DNA of 5,394 nt, taken from Acidobacteriota bacterium. Lineage in GTDB: Bacteria; Acidobacteriota; Thermoanaerobaculia; Thermoanaerobaculales; Thermoanaerobaculaceae. The stretch spans positions 1-5,394 of the forward strand of contig DAIDOU010000270.1 of NCBI GenBank assembly GCA_027458945.1, read 5' to 3'. Made by a program: the position numbers and the translations under genes. Positions 1 through 5,394 of this stretch are shown here, piece after piece. Position 1 is the stretch's first letter; every line of letters starts with the position of its first letter. The notes below the pieces were generated by a model. That model saw nothing but the letters and a program-made list of their open reading frames with translations. It made no database searches and was not told where the DNA came from.

Positions 1-1622
1 TCGCCGAGCACGAGCACGCCGCTGCCCGGCCGTTCGAGCAGGCCGAGCACGGCGAGCAGCTCGACGGCCCGGCGGGTCACGCCGGCCTCGTCGCCGGGCA
101 GGCCGCGCCCGGTCGCCACCGTGAGCACCAGGGACGAGGCCGCCTCGAGCCGGTCCGCGAGTCGCGCGACATCGGCTGCGGCGACCCCGGCCAGCGGTGA
201 CACCGCGGCGGGCCGGCACTCCTCGAGTCCCAGCCGCCAGATCTCGTGTCCCTCGGCGCCGGCGACCGCGGGGCCGGGTCCGCCGCGGCGGCGCACCAGC
301 TCCTCGATGACGCCGAGCAGGAGGATCTCCTCGCGCCCCGGGGCCACCGCCACGTGTTGTGCGGCGAGGCCGGCGAGCGACGCCGGGCCGGGGTGGGCAA
401 GCAGCACGGCGTGCCCGCGCCGGGCTGCGGCGACGAGCTCGGTCTTGACCAGCGGGTGCGTCCGTCCGGGATCGGCGCGGAGCACGAGGACCGCGTCGGC
501 GGTCGCGAGGTCGGCGATCGTCGCGGTGGAACGGGGTGTCCCGATCGCCTCCCCAAGCCCGGCGACGAGCGCCTCGACGCCGGGGTCGGCGCCGGCGGAC
601 ACGTGCGGGCTGCCAAGCACGTCGCGGACGAACCGCTGCAACAGGAAAGCGTCCTCGGTCGTCAGCCGCGTCGAGCCCACGGCCGCGATCACCTCGCCGT
701 TGCGCCGTGCGCTAGCGAGCCCCGAGGCGGCCGCGGCGAGCGCATCGGCCCAACTCGCCTCGACGAGACGGCCGCCGCGGCGCAGCAGCGGCTGCGTCAG
801 CCGTTCGCGATGGTTGAGCACGTCGAGACCAAACCGCCCCTTGGCGCACAGCTTGCCGTCGTTGGGCTGGCTCTTCGCCGTGGCCGAGACGGCGGGCCGC
901 GCCCCGTCGCTTGCGACCGTGAGCTCGCACCCACACGAGCAGTACGAGCAGGTGGTGGTGACGGTGGTGCGCCGCCAGGCGGGAAGATCGGACGCGAACG
1001 ACGGGATGGTGAGAGCGGCCACCGGGCATGCGTCGACGCACTGGCCGCAGAACTCGCAGTCGAGCGGGCCATCGAGCCAGGTGGTGACGCGCGCGCCGAG
1101 GCCGCGGCCGATGAGACCGATCGCGGCGACGCCCTGGACCTCGTCGCACAGGCGGGCGCACTTCGCGCACACGATGCACTTCTCGGGGTCGCGGACGATC
1201 AGCGGCGACGCGGTGTCGCGCGGCCGGCGGACGAGGTCGAACGGCAGCCGGCTTTCGTCGCCGCCGTACTCGTACACCAGGTCCTGCAGGCGGCAATCGC
1301 CGCTGCGCTCGCACACCGGGCACTCCATGCGGTGGTTGAGCAGGATGAGCTGGAGCTGGCGGCGTCGCGCCTCGTGCACCTCGGGCGTCTCGGTGTCGAT
1401 CTCCATGCCGGGCAACGCCGGCGTCGAGCACGCGGGCACTAGGCCGGGGCGCCCGTCGCGACGGGCGACGACGCAGAGCCGGCAACCGCCGTACGGCGTC
1501 AAGCGCTCGTCGTGGCACAGCGTCGGCAGCACGATGCCGTGCTGGCGCAACGCCGTGAGCAGGTTGACGCCAGCGGGAACCTCTACGGGCCGGCCGTTCA
1601 CGGTGATGGTGGTTGTCGCCAT
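1..1622 (-). CDS. NuoG / formate dehydrogenase alpha-like iron-sulfur subunit without Mo ligand (3' end beyond window)
   Basis: The frame is open from ATG at 1622 to the left edge, giving 540 visible residues. Seen in order: an N-terminal [2Fe-2S] ferredoxin domain (C36, C47, C50, C65); a NuoG-type His-Cys3 motif (H97, C101, C104, C110); two complete CxxCxxCxxxC motifs (C149-C159 and C189-C199); and a [4Fe-4S] motif C225-x2-C228-x3-C232-x26-C259 followed by K261, the spacing of Mo-bis-PGD oxidoreductases. A molybdopterin-oxidoreductase-like fold then begins (LCAKGRFG, WADAL). The two-cluster central ferredoxin is more like NAD-linked formate dehydrogenase alpha subunits than classical NuoG, which keeps one cluster there. 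However, no Cys or in-frame TGA occurs between C259 and C469, where formate dehydrogenase has its Mo ligand before the VAGL segment, and the usual DPR motif reads AHPG. I infer an electron-wiring subunit of a soluble cytoplasmic complex rather than a formate oxidase. It starts 8 bases after the fusion flavoprotein gene, with GGTGAGGG 5 bases before the ATG. The family is clear; the partner and substrate are not. Confidence 0.88.
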   Translation of the reverse strand, partial: MATTTITVNGRPVEVPAGVNLLTALRQHGIVLPTLCHDERLTPYGGCRLCVVARRDGRPGLVPACSTPALPGMEIDTETPEVHEARRRQLQLILLNHRMECPVCERSGDCRLQDLVYEYGGDESRLPFDLVRRPRDTASPLIVRDPEKCIVCAKCARLCDEVQGVAAIGLIGRGLGARVTTWLDGPLDCEFCGQCVDACPVAALTIPSFASDLPAWRRTTVTTTCSYCSCGCELTVASDGARPAVSATAKSQPNDGKLCAKGRFGLDVLNHRERLTQPLLRRGGRLVEASWADALAAAASGLASARRNGEVIAAVGSTRLTTEDAFLLQRFVRDVLGSPHVSAGADPGVEALVAGLGEAIGTPRSTATIADLATADAVLVLRADPGRTHPLVKTELVAAARRGHAVLLAHPGPASLAGLAAQHVAVAPGREEILLLGVIEELVRRRGGPGPAVAGAEGHEIWRLGLEECRPAAVSPLAGVAAADVARLADRLEAASSLVLTVATGRGLPGDEAGVTRRAVELLAVLGLLERPGSGVLVLG

Positions 1623-1627
1623 CGCGT

Positions 1628-1635
1628 CCCTCACC
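1628..1635 (-). promoter_or_regulatory. Shine-Dalgarno of the NuoG-like gene, overlapping the upstream stop codon
   Basis: The minus strand reads GGTGAGGG, then 5 bases, then ATG at 1622. The TGA inside this motif (1633-1631) is the stop of the upstream flavoprotein gene. Ribosomes terminating there sit directly on the next initiation site, which suggests translational coupling and matched subunit amounts. It also fixes the start of the NuoG-like gene, together with the [2Fe-2S] domain beginning at residue 3. Confidence 0.75.
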
Positions 1636-3745
1636 GCACCGCCGTCGGCTGCAGCCGGCGGAACGCCCACTTGGTGCGCAGGCGGTTGGCATAGCGGGCT
1701 ATCGACCCGGTCGGCTTGCGCCGCGCCACCGCCTGGATGTCGCCGGTGGAGAGCAGGAAATCGAGGATGTGGATCGCCGCCTTGCCGCGGCCGGCGAGCG
1801 CAGCCCGGCAACCCGCGCAGTACGTGACCATCGGAAGCGGCGACTCGTCGGCCCGGCGCTGGGTGATCCTCTGTGCGAGCTGCGGGTCGACGGGATAGAT
1901 CATGCCGCCGTTGCCGCAGCACCTGGCCTTCTCGCGAGCGTACTCGACGTCCTCGATCGTCGCGCCGGCGCCGCGCAGCAGCGTGCGCACCGCGTCGTGC
2001 GTCGCCGGCTCGTGGTGCGCCTTGCACGAATCGTGGATCGACACGCGCTCGCCGCTGCGCAGCGCGGGCGGTGACCAACGACCGGCCAGCCGCTCCCAGA
2101 CCGTCGTGACCTTGAGGCCCGGGAGGCCCGCCTTCAGCGTGTGCGCGCAGTCGGGGCACGCGGCGATCAACTCCTCGGCGCCGAGCCGCTCGGCGTGCGC
2201 CTGGATCGCGCTGCAGGTCTGGCCGAACGCGGCCTCCATGCCGATCAGCTCGGCCGGCGCGCCGCAGCAGAACATCAGGACGCCGGTGCCGGGGAAGTTG
2301 CGCCGCAGTTCGTCGTACACCGCCAGGGTGTTGCGTGGCGACACCGCGGGCAGCGAGCAGCCGGTGAAGAAGAGGCGCTTGCTCCGCTGCCGGCCCGGCT
2401 CCGACATCGCCAACGTGAAGGTGTCGCCGATGCCGGCGCGGAAGTAGGAAACGATCGGCTTGTGCTGCGGCAGCGGGCCGATCCCCTGCCGCACCGCCTC
2501 CTGGCGGGCGGCGAGCAACATTGCCCCGGTGTCGAGGTCGACCGGGCAGACCTCGGCGCAGAGCGAGCAGATGTTGCAGGAGTACACCATCTTCAAGGCG
2601 CCGCCGACGCCCGCTTTGACCTGCCGCGCGAGTTCTTTGGGTGACCGGCAATGGGCGGTGAGGAACTCACAGTCCCTGACGCAGAGCCCGCACCGGCAGT
2701 CGAGGCAGCGCTTGGCCTCCTCGACCACGGCGACCTCGTCGAGCGGTGGCGCGAACGGCTGCAGCATCACCGGCGGTCGTTCGCGCCGCAACCGCTCCGC
2801 CTCATCGGTTGCGAGGCGCCAGAGCAACGGCCGCTGCTGCAACGCGTCGGGGTTGGGGTCCACCCCGCTCAGGAACCGGTGCGCCGACGCCGCGGCGCGG
2901 CGGCCGAGTTCGAGCGCCTCGATGACGGTTGCCGGCCCGCTCACCGCGTCGCCGCCGGCGAACACGCCATGCCAGGCCGTCGCGCACGTCGCCGGGTCGA
3001 CCGGCAGCAGGCGACCGTGCGCTGGCGGGTGCTCGCCGTCGAGCATAGCGAGCAGGCGGCCCGCGCCGGCGAAACCGGGGAGCAGGAGCACCGCGGCGAA
3101 CTCCTGCCGCAGCGCGGCGAGCGTCGTGTCGCGGCCGACCTCGATGCCGGTTCTCACTTCGATGCCGAGCGCCGCGATCACGGAGAGGTCACGCTCGACC
3201 ACCGCGCGCGGCAAGCGCCAGGAGGGGATCTTGTGCGTCAGACAACCACCGATCGTCGCCTCCCTCTCGAAGACGACGACGCGGTAGCCGCGCCGGCGCA
3301 AGTCGTGCGCCGCGAGCAGGCCGGCGGGACCGGCGCCGACCACCGCGACCGCCGCGTCGCGGTCCGGCTCGCAGTCGAGGATGTGGCGGGGCGCGCCCTC
3401 CTCGTGCTCGGCGAGGAAGCGCTTGATGTCGCGAATGCGCACCGCGGCGTCCTCGTCGATGCGCTTGCAGTGCAGCTCGCACGGGTGCGCGCAGACGTAG
3501 CCGACAACGCCGGGGAACGGCAGCCTCTCGCGCACCAACTGCAGCGCCTCGGCGAACTTGCCCTCGGCGGTGAGCTGGACGTAGCCCCGGGCGTCGACGG
3601 CGAGAGGACAGCGGTTGACGCAGTTCGCCGGTCCCTCGCCGCGGCAGCGCTCGAGGATGGCGTCGGCGAGCTGCTCGGCGCGCAGCGGCCGGGCGGCCTC
3701 GACCGGCACCCACCACGGGGCGCCGGTGCGCTCGAGCGCGTTCAT
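1631..3745 (-). CDS. GltD-type FAD domain fused to HdrB/HdrD-type CCG domains (704 aa redox flavoprotein)
   Basis: Seen in order: an N-terminal helical Fe-S domain as in GltD and dihydropyrimidine dehydrogenase (C42, C46, C85, C89, C93); an FAD Rossmann motif VAVVGAGPAG at 133-142; the GltD signature GGCLTHKIPSWRLPR at 166-180; and the second FAD motif GVFAGGDAV at 260-268. A ferredoxin-like segment follows, with CLDCRCGLCVRDC (347-359) and CNICSLCAEVCP (390-401). Last come two complete CCG domains: C463, C493-C494-G, C530/C533; and C574, C609-C610-G, C643/C646. CCG domains bind noncubane [4Fe-4S] clusters in HdrB/HdrD and recur in DsrK, GlpC and LutA relatives. The NAD(P)H-binding Rossmann unit that normally lies between the two FAD motifs of GltD is absent, roughly 120-160 residues short. 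No signal peptide or membrane span is visible, so it is probably cytoplasmic; the C-terminus is basic (RLRTKWAFRR). ATG 3745 is chosen for its GAGGAG site and its overlap with the upstream gene. An in-frame GTG/ATG-type extension to 3985 is rejected as arginine-rich out-of-frame sequence. Likely role: a flavin-based electron transfer subunit, perhaps disulfide-reducing; substrate unknown. Confidence 0.9.
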   Translation of the reverse strand: MNALERTGAPWWVPVEAARPLRAEQLADAILERCRGEGPANCVNRCPLAVDARGYVQLTAEGKFAEALQLVRERLPFPGVVGYVCAHPCELHCKRIDEDAAVRIRDIKRFLAEHEEGAPRHILDCEPDRDAAVAVVGAGPAGLLAAHDLRRRGYRVVVFEREATIGGCLTHKIPSWRLPRAVVERDLSVIAALGIEVRTGIEVGRDTTLAALRQEFAAVLLLPGFAGAGRLLAMLDGEHPPAHGRLLPVDPATCATAWHGVFAGGDAVSGPATVIEALELGRRAAASAHRFLSGVDPNPDALQQRPLLWRLATDEAERLRRERPPVMLQPFAPPLDEVAVVEEAKRCLDCRCGLCVRDCEFLTAHCRSPKELARQVKAGVGGALKMVYSCNICSLCAEVCPVDLDTGAMLLAARQEAVRQGIGPLPQHKPIVSYFRAGIGDTFTLAMSEPGRQRSKRLFFTGCSLPAVSPRNTLAVYDELRRNFPGTGVLMFCCGAPAELIGMEAAFGQTCSAIQAHAERLGAEELIAACPDCAHTLKAGLPGLKVTTVWERLAGRWSPPALRSGERVSIHDSCKAHHEPATHDAVRTLLRGAGATIEDVEYAREKARCCGNGGMIYPVDPQLAQRITQRRADESPLPMVTYCAGCRAALAGRGKAAIHILDFLLSTGDIQAVARRKPTGSIARYANRLRTKWAFRRLQPTAVR

Positions 3746-3963
3746 CGCCGGCTCCTCGCGGCAGGTCTCGGCGCGAACTCGGGGCACGCCGGCCCGGGGT
3801 CGTGGAACCGCCCGCTGGAAGCGCACACACCGGCGCGGCCCCGGGTCGAGCCATAGGCGGAGGAGAGCGCGGTCATCCCGATGAAGGCCCGCTCGAGCGC
3901 GCCCGGCTGGTCCTCGAACATGGTGCACTGTGCACAGGTAGGTATCGGCTCGAACCGTGCCAC
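3742..3963 (-). CDS. Small cysteine-rich protein, possible metal- or Fe-S-binding, coupled to the flavoprotein gene
   Basis: This short frame encodes about 73 residues beginning MARFEPIPTCAQC. It carries C10-x2-C13, a middle segment with GMTALSSAYGS, then C47 in a GVC context, H54, and C60 in a CPEF context. The CxxC...C...H...C pattern suggests a zinc-ribbon-like or iron-binding fold; that is inference, and I cannot name a family. Its TGA stop (3744-3742) overlaps the ATG of the flavoprotein gene as ATGA, typical of coupled operon genes, and it carries that gene's Shine-Dalgarno. The competing frame over the same bases gives arginine-rich sequence without motifs. The start is uncertain: GTG 3963 is chosen because GGGGGG lies 4 bases upstream, but GTG 3975 would add four residues. 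It could be an assembly factor, small subunit or regulator of the redox complex. The tail after the last Cys is basic (RPAARSRR) and overlaps the ribosome site, so its composition may be constrained by that. Confidence 0.62.
   Translation of the reverse strand: MARFEPIPTCAQCTMFEDQPGALERAFIGMTALSSAYGSTRGRAGVCASSGRFHDPGPACPEFAPRPAARSRR
3752..3757 (-). promoter_or_regulatory. Shine-Dalgarno GAGGAG deciding the flavoprotein start
   Basis: GAGGAG on the minus strand lies 6 bases before ATG 3745 and inside the last codons of the small cysteine-rich gene. It supports the 704-residue start over the in-frame start about 240 bases upstream and fits coupled translation from the small gene. Confidence 0.8.
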
Positions 3964-3988
3964 TGGACCCCCCACTGCTGAGCATAGG

Positions 3989-4005
3989 CCGCTCCGGCGG
4001 AGCGG
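3989..4005. repeat. Small perfect inverted repeat (7-bp stem, 3-base loop)
   Basis: CCGCTCC and GGAGCGG flank a 3-base loop. It lies in the gap between the porin stop and the small cysteine-rich gene, downstream of a larger hairpin in the direction of transcription. There is no T-run on either side, so it is not a standard Rho-independent terminator. It could stabilise mRNA or mark a processing site. Confidence 0.5.
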
Positions 4006-4014
4006 TGCGGGCGC

Positions 4015-4040
4015 GGCCCGGCGGGGCGTCCCGCCGGGCC
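4015..4040 (-). terminator. Strong GC hairpin just after the porin stop (terminator-like, no U-tract)
   Basis: An 11-bp perfect stem (GGCCCGGCGGG with CCCGCCGGGCC) around a 4-base loop begins 13 bases after the porin TAG. Its position suits a transcription end or 3'-end stabiliser for the porin message. No run of T follows on the minus strand, so termination is a guess, and partial readthrough into the downstream redox genes is possible. In high-GC bacteria such U-less hairpins are common after genes. Confidence 0.5.
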
Positions 4041-4053
4041 GGCCACGCCAGAG

Positions 4054-5394
4054 CTAGAACTTGAGCTGCACCATCGAGCGGAACCGCTTATCCTTCTGCT
4101 GTTCGGGCTTGGTGACACCCGGGTTGTCGGCGAAGTCGCGGGTCAGGCTCGAGACGTCGAAGAACAGCTTCTGCTGGTGCTTGTGGAAGTAGAAGTTGAC
4201 CCCGGCCGTGATCTCGTTGAGGCGCTTCTCGATGGCGTTGACGTAGGTGCCGTTGACCTTGACCGGCACGAACCCGAGGCCGGAGTTGGTGATGGCGGCT
4301 GCGGTGGGGTCCTTGAGGCGCTGAACCTGCGCGTACCGGGCGACCACCTCGATGCGGGTCGGCACGACGAAGTAGCCGAAGGCGGCGCGCCACGCCTGGC
4401 GATCGAACTTGGTCGGCCCGGCGATGTGACGGTTGAGGTCGAACGACTCGGTGCCCCACTCGAAGTCGCCCGAGAAGCCGCGGTACCTGGTCAGCACGGA
4501 GAGATTGTAGCCGTGGTCGTCGGGTTTGTAGGTCGGCACCGTGAGGCCGGCGGCGTCCTTGTTGTGCAGCCGGCTGTCGGTGTATGCGGAACCGAGGATG
4601 CCGATCTTGAAGTTCTCGGTGTAGTCCACGTCACCCTCGGTCAGCCAGTTGATCCAGCCGAGGGGGTAGTAGCCGAGGCGCACCGCGAAGAGGTGGTTGT
4701 CGGCCGCGTTGCTGCCGCCCTTGGTGTCGCGGCCCTGCCAGACGCCGGCCTCGTACTGGAACGCCGAGCCGTTCTTGAAGTGCTTGATGCCGGTGGCGCT
4801 GACGCCCTGCGAGCGGAACAGGCAGAAGCCGCCGACCGGGAAGCCGGTGTTGGCCTGCTCGGCCGAGATCGCGAACCCCTGGTTGCCGCCCGGCCACTTC
4901 GAGTAACCGCCGCCGGCGTTGATGTCGGTCTCGCCGTACATGATCGAGCGGTCGATGAAGTTGAGCCCGAACCCGGAGGCGAGGAACTCGGTGCCGTACG
5001 GGATCTTGTTGCGGCCGGCTCCGAGCGAGAACAGGTCGGAGAACTTGTACTGGATCCAGGCGTCGTGCAGGTTGGTGGCCGACATCGGCTCGAGCTGGAT
5101 GTGGATGTAGTACGTCAGGCGCGGGTCGTAGGCGTAGCCGTCGAGCCAGACGCGGGCGCGCCGCATGTAGAAGTTGGAGTAGTTCTCCTCGTTGCCCTTG
5201 ATCCTGTGGTCGTAGTCGACGTAGGTGTAGCGATACTGCAGCGCGGCCGTGATGCGCAGCTCGAACTTCTTGCTCGCCGTGGTCATGGTGAAGCCGCTCT
5301 TGTACTCGGCCTTCACCGCGTTCGGGTTCTTGGCCGCGTCCGCCGCGGCCGCGTTCGGCGCCCTGCCGAACGCGATCAGCGAGAGCCCAGAGAG
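4054..5394 (-). CDS. Outer-membrane porin, phosphate-selective porin O/P (OprO/OprP) type, 5' end beyond window
   Basis: 446 residues are visible up to TAG at 4056-4054. The frame stays open to the right edge, and the visible N-terminus (LSGLSLIAFGRAPNAAAA) looks like the end of a signal peptide, so only the start codon and the first residues are missing. The mature part begins with the family-like YKSGF...FELRITAALQYRYTY, then YMRRARVWLDGYAYDPRLTYYIHIQLE, typical of Porin_O_P proteins. It continues as alternating aromatic and polar beta-strands, with EITAGVNFYFHKHQQKLFFDVSSL near the end and a C-terminal phenylalanine (MVQLKF), the outer-membrane barrel insertion signal. Total length fits the roughly 440-residue family. 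Family members form trimeric anion channels for phosphate or pyrophosphate, but many homologues transport other solutes, so the substrate is open. The GTG at 5316 (V27 here) is in frame but internal and not the real start. A co-oriented redox operon follows about 90 bases downstream. Confidence 0.87.
   Translation of the reverse strand, partial: LSGLSLIAFGRAPNAAAADAAKNPNAVKAEYKSGFTMTTASKKFELRITAALQYRYTYVDYDHRIKGNEENYSNFYMRRARVWLDGYAYDPRLTYYIHIQLEPMSATNLHDAWIQYKFSDLFSLGAGRNKIPYGTEFLASGFGLNFIDRSIMYGETDINAGGGYSKWPGGNQGFAISAEQANTGFPVGGFCLFRSQGVSATGIKHFKNGSAFQYEAGVWQGRDTKGGSNAADNHLFAVRLGYYPLGWINWLTEGDVDYTENFKIGILGSAYTDSRLHNKDAAGLTVPTYKPDDHGYNLSVLTRYRGFSGDFEWGTESFDLNRHIAGPTKFDRQAWRAAFGYFVVPTRIEVVARYAQVQRLKDPTAAAITNSGLGFVPVKVNGTYVNAIEKRLNEITAGVNFYFHKHQQKLFFDVSSLTRDFADNPGVTKPEQQKDKRFRSMVQLKF
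5341..5394 (-). other. Partial signal peptide of the porin
   Basis: The 18 residues next to the window edge read as a hydrophobic core (LSGLSLIAFG), then a polar turn (RAPN) and an alanine run. An AxA-type signal peptidase I site is plausible at AAAA/D or two residues later. The positively charged start of the peptide is outside the window. Confidence 0.6.

Noticed and set aside
1..1622. Calling the left-edge gene a true formate dehydrogenase (fdhA/fdsA)
   Set aside because: No Cys or Sec is present at the Mo-ligand position and the DPR motif is altered, so catalytic formate oxidation is not supported.
121..1827. Long plus-strand open frame of 568 residues (and a second plus-strand frame at 246-1442)
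   Set aside because: It is antisense to the NuoG-like gene, whose Fe-S motifs are intact and correctly spaced. The plus-strand products are low-complexity Ser/Arg/Ala/Pro-rich, as expected for shadows in GC-rich DNA.
1..3745. Naming the pair sfrA/sfrB after the Geobacter NADPH-dependent Fe(III) reductase
   Set aside because: The subunit types and the roughly 76-kDa size of the flavoprotein are reminiscent, but the NAD(P)H domain expected for an NADPH-using enzyme is missing and I cannot align to the real SfrAB here.
2651..3856. Plus-strand open frame of 401 residues
   Set aside because: It lies antisense to the flavoprotein gene, is rich in Arg/Ala/Glu, has no recognisable motif, and crosses the start of the flavoprotein gene and the small gene.
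3746..3985. Upstream extension of the flavoprotein to a 784-residue form
   Set aside because: The extra 80 residues are arginine-rich without motif. GAGGAG sits just before ATG 3745, and another frame over the same bases encodes a motif-bearing Cys-rich protein ending in ATGA.
3981..3986. TATGCT on the minus strand as a -10 box for the small gene
   Set aside because: Only 4 of 6 bases match, no -35-like sequence lies at the proper distance, and it abuts a hairpin. The match is within chance for the region.

Overview
The window is high-GC DNA. Everything I can support as coding lies on the minus strand, so it is read here from the right edge to the left. GC-rich codon third positions, an outer-membrane porin and several multi-cluster iron-sulfur proteins point to a Gram-negative bacterium with anaerobic or microaerobic respiratory metabolism. 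A deltaproteobacterial-type, Rokubacteria-like or similar lineage would fit, but no marker gene here fixes the taxonomy.

Layout in transcription order: (1) 5394-4054, an outer-membrane beta-barrel of the phosphate-selective porin O/P type. Its start codon and the first part of its signal peptide lie beyond the right edge. (2) 4053-3964, a short gap holding two GC-rich inverted repeats. (3) 3963-3742, a small cysteine-rich protein of about 73 residues that overlaps the next gene by an ATGA. (4) 3745-1631, a 704-residue fusion flavoprotein. It has a GltD-type N-terminal Fe-S domain, an FAD-binding domain without the usual NAD(P)H-binding insert, a ferredoxin-like segment, and two complete CCG domains of the HdrB/HdrD type. 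(5) 1622 to the left edge, the first 540 residues of a NuoG/NAD-formate-dehydrogenase-alpha-like protein. It keeps every iron-sulfur motif but has no Cys or Sec where formate dehydrogenases bind molybdenum.

Genes 3 to 5 are tightly packed: a 4-base overlap, then 8 bases between the stop of gene 4 and the start of gene 5, with each Shine-Dalgarno inside or touching the end of the upstream gene. They look like one translationally coupled operon encoding a soluble electron-transfer complex. In the proposed model, electrons run between the Fe-S chain of the NuoG-like subunit, the FAD of the fusion protein, and a heterodisulfide-reductase-type site formed by the CCG domains. NuoE/NuoF-like diaphorase subunits may follow beyond the left edge. 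The physiological substrate cannot be read from the sequence. The two-subunit plan loosely recalls the cytoplasmic SfrAB oxidoreductase of Geobacter and the Hdr/Flx and Bam electron-transfer modules, but the loss of the pyridine-nucleotide domain and of the Mo ligand makes it a distinct variant. This complex and its small cysteine-rich companion are the most interesting content of the window.
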